DNA of 64,000 bases from Vibrio sp. Isolate34. GTDB taxonomy: Bacteria > Pseudomonadota > Gammaproteobacteria > Enterobacterales > Vibrionaceae. Position numbers and translations under genes: made by a program. Below are positions 49,138-57,408 of the stretch, in pieces. Positions within the stretch are counted from its first letter, which is position 1, and each line of letters starts with the position of its first letter. Where the stretch lies: positions 62,001 to 126,000 of the forward strand of contig NZ_JAKEUO010000015.1 of NCBI RefSeq assembly GCF_022397915.1, read 5' to 3'. The notes beneath the pieces were generated by a model. That model was given only the letters and a program-made list of their open reading frames with translations, was not told the DNA's origin and did no database searches.

Positions 49138-49337
49138 TTCTTTATATAAAGACTATTTTTAGAGAACAGTTTCCCGCATTTCTCATAAAGCGGAAGGGAA
49201 TTGTTGTCTAGCTCACAGGCTAACTTAAAGCTACTTTCACACTGTTAACATCTCTGTAAAATGTTTCCTGTTTGAAAGCCCAATAATTTAAGAACATCTA
49301 CTCAGCCTGTTAGGGATAATGACTACAAGAGGTCACA

Positions 49338-50768
49338 ATGAGCAAAGAAATTAAAGCCCAAGTTGTTGTACTTGGTTCAGGTCCTGCTGGTTACTCAGCT
49401 GCATTCCGTTGTGCGGATTTAGGTCTAGAAACAGTACTAGTTGAACGTTACAGCACTCTTGGTGGTGTATGTCTAAACGTTGGTTGTATTCCATCAAAAG
49501 CACTTCTTCACGTTTCTAAAGTAATCGAAGAAGCTAAAGCGATGGCAGAGCACGGCGTTGTATTCGGCGAGCCACAAACGGACATCAGCAAGATCCGTAT
49601 CTGGAAAGAAAAAGTAGTAGACCAACTAACTGGCGGTCTTGGCGGTATGGCTAAGATGCGTAACGTAACGGTTGTTAACGGTTTCGGTAAGTTCACAGGT
49701 CCTAACAGCATTCTTGTTGAAGGCGAAGGCGAAGCAACAACTGTTAACTTCGACAACGCAATCATCGCTGCGGGTTCTCGCCCAATCAAGCTTCCATTCA
49801 TCCCTCATGAAGACCCACGTATTTGGGATTCTACGGATGCACTTGAGCTGAATGAAGTTCCTGAAAAACTGCTTATCATGGGCGGTGGTATCATCGGTCT
49901 TGAAATGGGTACGGTTTACCACTCTTTGGGTTCTAAAGTAGACGTAGTTGAGATGTTCGACCAAGTTATCCCTGCTGCGGATAAAGACATCGTTAAAGTC
50001 TTCACTAAGCGTATTAAGAACAAGTTCAAGCTAATGCTTGAAACTAAAGTAACAGCTGTTGAAGCGAAAGAAGACGGTATCTACGTTTCAATGGAAGGCA
50101 AAAAAGCACCAGCTGAAGCTGAGCGCTACGATGCTGTTCTTGTTGCTATCGGTCGTGTTCCAAACGGTGCACTTATCGACGCTGAAAAAGCAGGTATCGA
50201 AGTTGATGAGCGTGGCTTCATCAATGTTGATAAGCAAATGCGTACTAACGTTCCTCACATCCACGCGATCGGTGACGTTGTTGGTCAACCAATGCTTGCT
50301 CACAAAGGTGTGCATGAAGGTCACGTAGCTGCTGAAGTTATCTCTGGTAAGAAGCACTACTTCGACCCTAAAGTAATCCCATCAATTGCGTACACTGAGC
50401 CAGAAGTAGCTTGGGTAGGTAAGACTGAGAAAGAAGCGAAAGCGGAAGGCCTGAACTACGAAGTTGCTACTTTCCCTTGGGCTGCTTCTGGTCGTGCAAT
50501 CGCTTCTGACTGTGCAGACGGTATGACTAAGATGATCTTCGATAAAGATACTCATCGCGTAATCGGTGGTGCTGTTGTTGGTACTAACGGTGGTGAGCTT
50601 CTTGGTGAAATCGGCCTAGCAATCGAAATGGGTTGTGACGCAGAAGATATCGCTCTTACTATCCACGCTCACCCAACTCTGCACGAGTCTGTTGGTCTAG
50701 CTGCGGAAGTATTCGAAGGTTCAATCACTGACCTTCCAAATAAGAAAGCAGTGAAAAAGAAGAAGTAA
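49338..50768 (+). CDS. lpd: Dihydrolipoyl dehydrogenase (E3)
   Basis: FAD enzyme that re-oxidises the dihydrolipoyl groups of the pyruvate and 2-oxoglutarate dehydrogenase complexes and of the glycine cleavage system. The 476-residue protein has FAD motif VVLGSGPAGYSAAFRCADLG (about 10-29), redox disulphide GGVCLNVGCIPSKALL (Cys45, Cys50), NAD motif LLIMGGGIIGLEMGTVYHSLG, MRTNVPHIHAIGDVVG and the catalytic HAHPTLHES near the end. The 241-base gap to aceF and the hairpin there suggest lpd also has its own promoter. Confidence 0.98.
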   Translation: MSKEIKAQVVVLGSGPAGYSAAFRCADLGLETVLVERYSTLGGVCLNVGCIPSKALLHVSKVIEEAKAMAEHGVVFGEPQTDISKIRIWKEKVVDQLTGGLGGMAKMRNVTVVNGFGKFTGPNSILVEGEGEATTVNFDNAIIAAGSRPIKLPFIPHEDPRIWDSTDALELNEVPEKLLIMGGGIIGLEMGTVYHSLGSKVDVVEMFDQVIPAADKDIVKVFTKRIKNKFKLMLETKVTAVEAKEDGIYVSMEGKKAPAEAERYDAVLVAIGRVPNGALIDAEKAGIEVDERGFINVDKQMRTNVPHIHAIGDVVGQPMLAHKGVHEGHVAAEVISGKKHYFDPKVIPSIAYTEPEVAWVGKTEKEAKAEGLNYEVATFPWAASGRAIASDCADGMTKMIFDKDTHRVIGGAVVGTNGGELLGEIGLAIEMGCDAEDIALTIHAHPTLHESVGLAAEVFEGSITDLPNKKAVKKKK

Positions 50769-50769
50769 A

Positions 50770-50913
50770 TACTCTTCATACTTGAAGCCGCAGCGTTGTT
50801 AACTGCGTAAGTTCACCCTAATCACATAGTAAATCTATGCTCATAGGGCTGAACTTTAGTTACTTAACAAAGAAAGGGTCGCCTAGCTGCAACTCCAATT
50901 ATTTTGAGTATAT
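50770..50913. repeat. ERIC element (about 144 bp imperfect palindrome)
   Basis: Read on either strand it follows the ERIC/IRU layout: TACTCTTCATACTTGAAG end, CCGCAGCGTTGTTAACTGCG, GTTCACCCTAATCACATAG, core CATAG-TAAAT-CTATG, CTCATAGGGCTGAAC, and the end GCAACTCCAATTATTTTGAG. These correspond to known ERIC landmarks (GTGAATCCCCAGGAGC, GTGACTGGGGTGAGCG, CAACTTGAAGTATGACGGGTAT). It starts two bases after the lpd stop codon. Confidence 0.8.
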
Positions 50914-50922
50914 CTAGATTAT

Positions 50923-50953
50923 AAAAGCCGCTGATTCGTCAGCGGTTTTTTTA
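50923..50953 (+). terminator. Terminator of lpd
   Basis: AAAAGCCGCTGA / TCAGCGGTTTTT stem with loop TTCG, then more T. Confidence 0.9.
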
Positions 50954-50982
50954 TGTCTGAAGTAAGGAGCAGGAACGTTTCA

Positions 50983-51019
50983 CTCCGGGATGCGAATACG
51001 CTGCGCTCCGGGATACGAA
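50983..51019. repeat. Two direct copies of CTCCGGGATRCGAA
   Basis: 14-bp units at 50983-50996 and 51006-51019 differ at one base and are offset by 23 bp. They lie between two terminators. Confidence 0.7.
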
Positions 51020-51034
51020 GAGCTAGTGCTAAAA

Positions 51035-51067
51035 CAAAAAAGGGTTGACCCATTAGGTCAACCCTTC
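51035..51067 (-). terminator. Terminator of the LuxR/HapR-type gene (minus strand)
   Basis: On the minus strand AGGGTTGACC / GGTCAACCCT around TAAT, followed by TTTTTTGTTTT. Confidence 0.88.
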
Positions 51068-51083
51068 ACTATTCTTCTCGAAT

Positions 51084-51689
51084 CTATTTATAGATGCACA
51101 GCATGTTTAGGTAGCTATCCGTTAAGCTTGAAAGCTCTTCTGGCGTTTCTACACGTTTCGCTTGAATGAATAGCGAGTAGCAGATGCCGTGGAATAGGTT
51201 CGCTAGATGCTTAGGATCGTGATCGTCGCAAACTTCGCCGCGTTCAATCGCTTTGCTAAACATGTTCTGAACTAACATTTGATTAGTGCGGTTAGTGGTT
51301 ACGAATAGAGGCCATACTTCATCACGAGTCGATGCGCTCCATTCAAACCATACGTTCAACCAATGGCTATCTTGAGCCACTAACGTCACCATTTCAGTCG
51401 CAATATTATGTAGGTTTTCTTTTGCGTGAATATCTAAGTCGATATTGTCTGAAAGGAAGTTAGAGAATTGGCGTACAACGTGATTCAGTACTTCATCAAC
51501 CAGATCTTCACGGGTTGGGAAGTAGTTAAATACAGTTGCTACAGACACCTGAGCAATATCTGCAATATCTGCGTGTCCACCACGGCCAATGCCACGGCGA
51601 GAGAACACTTCAAGTGCGATTTCCATCAATTGAAGTTTTCTTTTTAGGGGTGAAAGCCTAGTTCTAGGTCTCTTAGAGATTGAGTCCAT
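51084..51689 (-). CDS. luxR: Quorum-sensing master regulator, LuxR/HapR/SmcR/LitR type (TetR family)
   Basis: DNA-binding output regulator of Vibrio quorum sensing; unrelated to the LuxI-partner LuxR of V. fischeri. The 201-residue protein has the N-terminal TetR helix-turn-helix (about 15-62) with ALEVFSRRGIGRGGHADIADIAQVSVATVFNYFPTREDLV (shown by its parts RRGIGRGGHADIA and VSVATVFNYFPTR), and the ligand-pocket/dimer region with WFEWSASTRDEVWPLF and LANLFHGICYSLF. These match V. harveyi LuxR and V. cholerae HapR closely. The leader has a site complementary to Qrr sRNAs over the ribosome binding site. In V. cholerae hapR is also divergent from hpt. Confidence 0.95.
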   Translation of the reverse strand: MDSISKRPRTRLSPLKRKLQLMEIALEVFSRRGIGRGGHADIADIAQVSVATVFNYFPTREDLVDEVLNHVVRQFSNFLSDNIDLDIHAKENLHNIATEMVTLVAQDSHWLNVWFEWSASTRDEVWPLFVTTNRTNQMLVQNMFSKAIERGEVCDDHDPKHLANLFHGICYSLFIQAKRVETPEELSSLTDSYLNMLCIYK

Positions 51690-52026
51690 TTTGTTTTCCT
51701 TGCCAACGAATTTCTTATATTAATGATTTTATTATTATTTAAGCCAAGATGAGTGTAATGGTGCATATGCGAATGGTCAATCCTTTGAGCTTATTTAATA
51801 GACAGTTACATCAAACTTGATACATAAAGCGTGATCAGTATTGATGTGAAAGGAAGCGACTATCGGACAAGGCATTAACACGCATTATCGTTGATAATCT
51901 GACAGTAAATTTGAACCATAAGGTGGTGTGGGTATTTGAGCAGTGCTAGACTTACGCACAAATTGAGCGGCGCCGATGGCAGAACTGTCTAAACTTGTCG
52001 CAATCACCAAATAAAATGAGAGCAGT
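51690..52026. other. Divergent luxR-hpt intergenic region
   Basis: 337 bp with the leader and promoter of the regulator on the minus strand and the hpt promoter on the plus strand. The stretch 51715-51742 is very A/T-rich. I see the Qrr pairing site (51698-51707) but could not assign promoters or autoregulatory operators with confidence. Confidence 0.5.
51698..51707 (-). promoter_or_regulatory. Qrr small-RNA pairing site at the ribosome binding site of luxR
   Basis: On the minus strand GTTGGCAAGG lies 8-17 bases before the ATG and overlaps the AAGGA ribosome binding box. The conserved core of Vibrio Qrr sRNAs contains CCTAGCCAAC; pairing is 9 of 10. Qrr binding to HapR/LuxR-type mRNA leaders in this position is established, so repression at low cell density is expected. 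Confidence 0.75.
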
Positions 52027-52557
52027 ATGAAGCATACAGTTGAAGTCATGATCTCTGAGCAAGAAGTTCAGGATCGAGTGAACGAACTAGGCAAACAGAT
52101 CACGGAACATTACAAGGGTAGTGAAGATCTAGTTTTAGTTGGCTTATTACGTGGATCTTTTGTCTTTATGGCGGATCTTGCTCGTGCTATCGATTTAACT
52201 CACCAAGTTGATTTCATGACTGCGTCTAGCTACGGCAACGGCATGGAAAGCTCACGTGATGTTCGTATTTTGAAAGACCTAGATGATGATATCCAAGGTA
52301 AAGACGTTCTGCTTGTTGAAGACATTATCGATACAGGCAACACACTGACTAAAGTGAAAGAGATTCTGAGCCTACGTGGTCCTAAATCTATTGAAATCTG
52401 TACGCTACTAGACAAGCCTTCTCGTCGTGAAGTGACAGTAGATACTAAGTGGATTGGTTTTGAAATCCCTGACGAATTCGTTGTGGGTGTTGGTATCGAC
52501 TACGCACAAAAATATCGTCACCTACCGTACATCGGTAAAGTTGTACCTCAAGAGTAA
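52027..52557 (+). CDS. hpt: Hypoxanthine phosphoribosyltransferase
   Basis: Purine salvage: converts hypoxanthine (and guanine less well) with PRPP to IMP. The 176-residue protein has [21 protein letters not shown] (about 37-57), the PRPP-binding signature [17 protein letters not shown] (about 98-114) and [41 protein letters not shown] in parts near the end, including the base-contact [14 protein letters not shown]. Normal length. A strong terminator shared with can follows. Confidence 0.97.
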   Translation: MKHTVEVMISEQEVQDRVNELGKQITEHYKGSEDLVLVGLLRGSFVFMADLARAIDLTHQVDFMTASSYGNGMESSRDVRILKDLDDDIQGKDVLLVEDIIDTGNTLTKVKEILSLRGPKSIEICTLLDKPSRREVTVDTKWIGFEIPDEFVVGVGIDYAQKYRHLPYIGKVVPQE

Positions 52558-52585
52558 TTATTACGCTTGTCGAATAGAAGTCATT

Positions 52586-52612
52586 AAAAAGCCCGCATCA
52601 AGCGGGCTTTTT
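52586..52612. terminator. Bidirectional terminator between hpt and can
   Basis: AAAAAGCCCGC / GCGGGCTTTTT stem with loop ATCAA; A-run and T-run flank it on both sides. Confidence 0.9.
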
Positions 52613-52631
52613 GTATTTATAGTGGAATGGT

Positions 52632-53300
52632 CTAGCCTTGCTGGCTAAGAAGAGGCGTCGTTAAGATTTTATTCAATGCCTCTAAATGACTGTTCTCTAG
52701 GGTATCGTTACTTGAGCAACGTACGCCAAGATCTTGTAACTTGCCATCGCCAATCCCGTAAACCACACCGTGGATCTCAACCTCTTGGCCTCGCTCCCAT
52801 GCGTTTTGCATAATGGTTGAGTTACCTAGGTTATAAACCTGCTCAGCGACGTTAATCTCGCACAGTTTGTCACCCCATTGCTCACGAGGAAGCCCTTCTA
52901 TCTGCTTACGGTATTTTAGGTAATTGTCGCGGATGTGAAGTAACCAGTTATTGATTAGACCAAGTTTAGGATTATCAATCGCCGCGTTAACACCGCCACA
53001 ACCGTAGTGGCCACACACAATAATGTGTTTAACTTTGAGTACATCGACCGCGTACTGCACAACAGACAGGCAGTTTAGGTCGGTATGAACCACTTGGTTA
53101 GCTACATTTCGATGAACAAACAGTTCGCCAGAATACAAACCAGTGAGACGCTCGGCCGGTACACGGCTATCAGAGCAGCCGATCCATAGGAAACCAGGGT
53201 TTTGACCCTCTTCAAGCGTTGTAAAATACTCTGGTCGCTCTGAACGAATCTCTTCAGACCATTTAGAGTTGTTTTCAAAAAGCTGTTTAATCTCTGGCAT
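52632..53300 (-). CDS. can: Beta-class carbonic anhydrase
   Basis: Interconverts CO2 and bicarbonate, needed for carboxylation reactions and growth in air. The 222-residue protein has the zinc site CSDSR (Cys42, Asp44, Arg46) in [13 protein letters not shown] and the second pair in [12 protein letters not shown] (His98, Cys101), plus the [10 protein letters not shown] segment. It is divergent from a SulP anion transporter across 244 bp, an arrangement that suggests joint bicarbonate supply. It also converges on hpt, matching E. coli hpt-can. Confidence 0.96.
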   Translation of the reverse strand: MPEIKQLFENNSKWSEEIRSERPEYFTTLEEGQNPGFLWIGCSDSRVPAERLTGLYSGELFVHRNVANQVVHTDLNCLSVVQYAVDVLKVKHIIVCGHYGCGGVNAAIDNPKLGLINNWLLHIRDNYLKYRKQIEGLPREQWGDKLCEINVAEQVYNLGNSTIMQNAWERGQEVEIHGVVYGIGDGKLQDLGVRCSSNDTLENSHLEALNKILTTPLLSQQG

Positions 53301-53544
53301 TTTGCGTCTTACATCCCTTAATTAAGAATCACAACTATACACAATGTTACAAATTCAATCTCGTAAAAACTGTGTCAATTAGTACTCATCTGACGTGTTC
53401 TAGTCGTTAAAATCATGAACTTAGCTTAGAAGCTATGATCTGGTTATAAGACATGAATAATGTGATTGAATTAACACTTTCTGAACACTTGATACATTTG
53501 TTAAAGTGATAAGGTTTGTCATTTCATCATCAGGAAGGTGTGTT

Positions 53545-55218
53545 TTGTTTGGAAGTCGTTTTACGGATATCAATCTCAAAGGGGATATGTTTGGCGGTGT
53601 GACTACAGCCATCATCTCACTGCCTTTAGCGTTGGCATTTGGTGTTGCTTCTGGGGCTGGTGCTGAAGCCGGCCTTTGGGGTGCGATTATGGTCGGCCTA
53701 TTTGCCGCTTTGTTTGGCGGTTCAAGCAGCCTGATATCTGAGCCAACCGGCCCGATGACAGTGATCATGACAGCAGTAATGACGAGCATGGTCGCTAAGT
53801 ATCCTGAAACCGGAATGGCAATGACCTTTACCGTTGTGATGATGGCGGGTGCGTTTCAAATATTACTTGGCACGTTAAAGCTCGGAAAATACGTTACTTT
53901 GATGCCATATAGTGTGATCTCTGGCTTTATGTCGGGTATTGGCGTTATTCTGATTATCCTTCAACTTTCGCCACTGCTAGGACATGCCGCTCCCTCTGGT
54001 GGGGTGATGGGCACACTCTCCGCGCTTCCTGATACGCTCGCAAACTTAAAAGTGAGCGAACTGTTTTTAGGTGCTTTGACGCTCGGTATTCTTTTTGGCT
54101 TCCCAGCTAAGTACCGCAAGTATGTACCCGCACAACTGGTCGCGTTAGTGGCTGTGACTCTGCTGTCTGTTATCTTCTTCGATACCGATTCTATTCGCCG
54201 CATTGGTGAAATCCCTGCCGGGCTGCCTTCTTTTGTTATTCCTACTATTAGCGCTGAACAGTTCACCACTATGGTTATTGATGCCTTAGTGCTTGGTACG
54301 CTGGGTTGTATTGATACGCTTTTGACTGCGGTTATCGGTGATTCACTGACTCGTAAAGAGCATGACTCTGATAAAGAGCTGCGAGGGCAGGGTATCGCAA
54401 ATATGCTTTCTGGCCTGTTCGGCGCACTGCCTGGTGCGGGCGCGACTATGGGTACTGTCACCAATATTCAGGTTGGCGCGCGTTCTCCGCTTTCAGGTGT
54501 TATTCGAGCTTTAGTACTTGCGCTAGTGGTATTGGTTGCGGGTGGCTTAACCGAACCGATTCCTATGGCGGTGTTGGCAGGTATCGCCATGTATGTGGGC
54601 TTCAACATTCTCGATTGGAGCTTCATTCAGCGCGCGCACAAGGTTAGCTATGCCGGCATGGGCGTGATGTACGGCGTGATGCTCCTGACTGTGTTTGTCG
54701 ACTTGATTATTGCTGTCGGATTGGGCGTGTTTATCTCGAATATTCTGATTATTGAAAGATTGAGCCGAGAACAAGCCAGACAAGTTAAGGCGATCAGTGA
54801 TGGTGATGATGAAGACGATATCCCATTGACCGATAGCGAACGTCAGTTGCTCGATAGCGCGAATGGTAAGGTTCTGTTCTTCTATCTTTCTGGGCCAATG
54901 ATCTTCAGTGTTTCTAAAGCGATTTCGCGTCAGCACTCGAGTATCTCTGACTATGAAGCGATGATTTTAGATTTAACGGACGTTCCGATGATTGATGTAA
55001 CCGTAGGTCTAGCGCTGGAGAATGCTATCAAGGATGCTCTAGATGCGCAGTGTGAGGTGTACTTGTTGTGTCCTAACGAGAATACACGTCAGCAACTTGA
55101 GAAATTCCATGTGATTGACCTGGTGCCGGAATCCAACACTTATCGATTTAGATATGAAGCCCTGACGGCTGCAACCAGCTATGTTGACAGAGATGAGCAT
55201 CAATTTGAGTCAGTTTAA
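53545..55218 (+). CDS. SulP family anion transporter with STAS domain (candidate bicarbonate transporter)
   Basis: 557-residue membrane transporter. The N-terminal SulP domain has 10-14 hydrophobic segments, starting GGVTTAIISLPLALAFGVASG (typical TM1), with SEPTGPMTVIMTAVMTS (about 70-86) and GCIDTLLTAVIGDSLTRKEHDSDKEL in parts, then GQGIANMLSGLFGALPGAGA. The C-terminal STAS domain (about 445-540) has ILDLTDVPMIDVTVGLALE. I start at TTG 53545 because AGGAAGG lies six bases upstream; the frame stays open to a GTG at 53506. SulP members move sulfate, bicarbonate, chloride or dicarboxylates. The divergent carbonic anhydrase favours bicarbonate, but that is inference. Confidence 0.88.
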   Translation: MFGSRFTDINLKGDMFGGVTTAIISLPLALAFGVASGAGAEAGLWGAIMVGLFAALFGGSSSLISEPTGPMTVIMTAVMTSMVAKYPETGMAMTFTVVMMAGAFQILLGTLKLGKYVTLMPYSVISGFMSGIGVILIILQLSPLLGHAAPSGGVMGTLSALPDTLANLKVSELFLGALTLGILFGFPAKYRKYVPAQLVALVAVTLLSVIFFDTDSIRRIGEIPAGLPSFVIPTISAEQFTTMVIDALVLGTLGCIDTLLTAVIGDSLTRKEHDSDKELRGQGIANMLSGLFGALPGAGATMGTVTNIQVGARSPLSGVIRALVLALVVLVAGGLTEPIPMAVLAGIAMYVGFNILDWSFIQRAHKVSYAGMGVMYGVMLLTVFVDLIIAVGLGVFISNILIIERLSREQARQVKAISDGDDEDDIPLTDSERQLLDSANGKVLFFYLSGPMIFSVSKAISRQHSSISDYEAMILDLTDVPMIDVTVGLALENAIKDALDAQCEVYLLCPNENTRQQLEKFHVIDLVPESNTYRFRYEALTAATSYVDRDEHQFESV

Positions 55219-55237
55219 TTTTCAGTAATAAGCGAAC

Positions 55238-55292
55238 ATGAATGAGCTGATATGAATAAGCTAATATGAATAAGCTAATATGAATAAGCTAT
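55238..55292. repeat. Four tandem copies of a 14-bp unit
   Basis: Unit ATGAATAAGCTAAT: copy 1 has two changes, copies 2 and 3 are identical, copy 4 is cut at the last bases. It lies between the SulP stop codon and its terminator. Confidence 0.9.
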
Positions 55293-55318
55293 AGACGCTC
55301 ACTTCAAGGCTGATCATT

Positions 55319-55352
55319 AATGCCGTTAAGTGAATCACTTAGCGGCATTTTT
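55319..55352 (+). terminator. Terminator of the SulP gene
   Basis: AATGCCG-TAAGTGA / TCACTTA-CGGCATT stem with T-run. Confidence 0.85.
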
Positions 55353-55580
55353 ATATTTACTGAACATTGATTTAGTCTTCACGTAGCCAAGACGCTTATT
55401 TTTTTCGAAATAAACTCTCACACGATATTTGTATTCATCGTCAATCAACGATAAACTTGTTTGAAAAATGGCCGAGTAAACAAATCTTGGGTTAGCTTTC
55501 AGCTAGTTCGTTTTACGTTTCACTCTCTTCCTCATGCTCGGTCATCAACATCTATCTATAGCAAATGGCAGTCTATCTCT

Positions 55581-56498
55581 ATGTATGCATTAGAAATTGA
55601 GCAATTAAGAAAAACTTATGCTGGGGGCTTTGAGGCTCTTAAAGGCATTAGTTTACAAGTAGAAAAAGGCGATTTTTACGCACTACTTGGTCCAAACGGT
55701 GCGGGTAAGTCGACCAGCATCGGTGTTATCTCTTCACTGGTTAACAAGACTTCAGGCAAGGTTAAAGTGTTCGGCTACGACATTGATACTGATCTGGAGT
55801 TGGCGAAACAAAACCTAGGCTTAGTGCCTCAAGAGTTTAACTTTAACCCGTTTGAAACTGTTGAGCAGATCGTTTTGCAACAAGCGGGTTATTACGGCGT
55901 GCCAAAAGCCTTAGCGAAAGAGCGAGCGAAAAAGTACCTATCTCAACTCGACTTGTGGGAAAAACGTAGCGAACGTGCGCGTAACTTGTCTGGTGGTATG
56001 AAGCGTCGCTTGATGATTGCTCGTGCACTGATGCATGAGCCACAGTTGCTTATCCTTGATGAACCAACAGCAGGTGTCGATATTGAGCTGCGTCGCTCTA
56101 TGTGGGAATTCCTGAAAGAGATCAACGAGAAGCAGGGCATCACCATTATCTTGACCACTCACTACTTAGAAGAAGCGGAAATGCTGTGTCGCAATATCGG
56201 TATCATCAATCGTGGTGAGTTGATTGAGAACACAACCATGAAAGCGTTGCTAGGTAAGTTGAGCGCCGAGACCTTTATTTTGGATCTTGAAGAGGGCGCG
56301 ACGGAACCTAAGCTAGAAGGCGTGAATAGCCAAGTGATGGTCAATGGCTCGCTTGAAATTGAAATCGACAAGAACCTCGGCTTGAATACCATCTTCGCTC
56401 AGTTGAGTGATCAGCAGGTGAAAGTCCTCTCTATGCGTAACAAAGCAAACCGTCTAGAAGAGCTATTCGTGAGTATTGTCCGTGAGGGGAGTAAATAA
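55581..56498 (+). CDS. yadG: ABC transporter ATP-binding protein, YadG-like
   Basis: ATPase subunit of an ABC-2 type exporter of unknown substrate. The 305-residue product starts MYALEIEQLRKTYAGGFEAL. Walker A LGPNGAGKSTSIG (about 36-48), Q-loop LVPQEFNFNPFETV, signature LSGGMKRRLMIARALMHEP (about 136-154), Walker B LLILDEPTAGVD, and the H-loop TTHYLEEAE are all present. The last 80 residues are a variable regulatory tail. I chose 55581 by homology although its ribosome binding site is weak. It is one base from the permease gene, matching E. coli yadG-yadH. Confidence 0.92.
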   Translation: MYALEIEQLRKTYAGGFEALKGISLQVEKGDFYALLGPNGAGKSTSIGVISSLVNKTSGKVKVFGYDIDTDLELAKQNLGLVPQEFNFNPFETVEQIVLQQAGYYGVPKALAKERAKKYLSQLDLWEKRSERARNLSGGMKRRLMIARALMHEPQLLILDEPTAGVDIELRRSMWEFLKEINEKQGITIILTTHYLEEAEMLCRNIGIINRGELIENTTMKALLGKLSAETFILDLEEGATEPKLEGVNSQVMVNGSLEIEIDKNLGLNTIFAQLSDQQVKVLSMRNKANRLEELFVSIVREGSK

Positions 56499-56499
56499 T

Positions 56500-57270
56500 A
56501 TGTACAGCCTATATTGGACAGCTTTCTGTAGTTTATTAACTAAAGAGATCAATCGCTTTACGCGTATCTGGGTGCAAACTCTAGTGCCGCCAGCGATTAC
56601 CATGACACTTTACTTCATCATATTCGGTAACCTAATTGGTGCGCGTATTGGTGAAATGAACGGCTTTAGCTACATGGAATACATTGTTCCTGGTTTGATC
56701 ATGATGTCGGTGATCACCAACTCATATTCAAATGTGGCGTCGTCGTTCTTTAGTGCTAAGTTCCAAAAAAATATTGAAGAGCTGCTTGTCGCACCAGTTC
56801 CTAACTACGTGATTATCGCGGGTTTTGTGATGGGTGGTGTCGTGCGTGGTTTGCTAGTCGGCACTATCGTAACCTTCGTATCACTGTTCTTTGTTGACCT
56901 ACAAGTCGATCATTGGGGCGTGATCATTGCGACGGTATTCCTAACTTCAGTCGTGTTCTCACTGGGTGGTCTGATTAACGCGGTCTTTGCTCGCACGTTT
57001 GATGATATCTCGATTATCCCTACCTTTATCTTGACGCCACTGACTTACCTTGGCGGTGTGTTCTACTCGATCAGTTTATTGCCTGAGTTTTGGCAAGGTA
57101 TATCGAAGCTGAACCCTATCGTGTACATGGTAAACGCGTTCAGATATGGCTTCTTGGGTGTGTCTGATGTGGGTATTGTGACGTCGTTTGGTGTGCTAGG
57201 TGTGTTTATCGTGGTGCTGTATGGCATCGCACATTACCTAGTGACAAAGGGTATCGGTTTACGCAGTTAA
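56500..57270 (+). CDS. yadH: ABC-2 type transporter permease, YadH-like
   Basis: Membrane subunit paired with the preceding ATPase. The 256-residue protein has six hydrophobic segments and the ABC-2 patterns RIWVQTLVPPAITMTLYFIIFG (first helix), EYIVPGLIMMSVITNSYSNVASS, NIEELLVAPVPNYVIIAGFV and FILTPLTYLGGVFYSISLLP, ending in a helix after YGFLGVSDVGIV. GGGGAG precedes the ATG at 56500. The substrate is unknown. Confidence 0.92.
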   Translation: MYSLYWTAFCSLLTKEINRFTRIWVQTLVPPAITMTLYFIIFGNLIGARIGEMNGFSYMEYIVPGLIMMSVITNSYSNVASSFFSAKFQKNIEELLVAPVPNYVIIAGFVMGGVVRGLLVGTIVTFVSLFFVDLQVDHWGVIIATVFLTSVVFSLGGLINAVFARTFDDISIIPTFILTPLTYLGGVFYSISLLPEFWQGISKLNPIVYMVNAFRYGFLGVSDVGIVTSFGVLGVFIVVLYGIAHYLVTKGIGLRS

Positions 57271-57315
57271 TACCAATCGTAGTCAATAACGGGTTATCCT
57301 GAATAACAGACAAAG

Positions 57316-57346
57316 AAAAAGGTCGATATTACATCGACCTTTTTTA
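57316..57346. terminator. Bidirectional terminator between yadH and panC
   Basis: AAAAAGGTCGAT / ATCGACCTTTTTT stem around ATTAC. Confidence 0.9.
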
Positions 57347-57408
57347 TGTTCTGCGTTTGTGCTTTTGCTTTGCGTTAGAAGCTGGTTTACGCAAAGAGAA
57401 GAACGCGA

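Larger units (their letters stand above)
50769..51083. other. lpd-luxR intergenic region
   Basis: 315 bp between converging genes. It contains a full ERIC element (50770-50913), the lpd terminator (50923-50953), a direct repeat of a 14-bp motif (50983-50996 and 51006-51019), and the terminator of the minus-strand regulator (51035-51067). Confidence 0.7.
55219..55580. other. Intergenic region after the SulP gene
   Basis: 362 bp. It contains four tandem copies of a 14-bp unit (55238-55292) and the SulP terminator (55319-55352). The remaining 228 bp before the ABC transporter gene should carry its promoter; none is obvious. Upstream in-frame codons back to 55461 do not look like coding sequence. 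Confidence 0.5.

Noticed and set aside
51715-51750. A/T-rich stretch before the luxR-type gene as an autoregulatory LuxR/HapR operator
   Set aside because: It does not fit the known palindromic consensus well enough; autoregulation is likely from relatives but the site is not shown.
53961-54464. 167-codon minus-strand open frame inside the SulP gene
   Set aside because: Antisense to a strongly supported transporter; composition is typical of a shadow frame.
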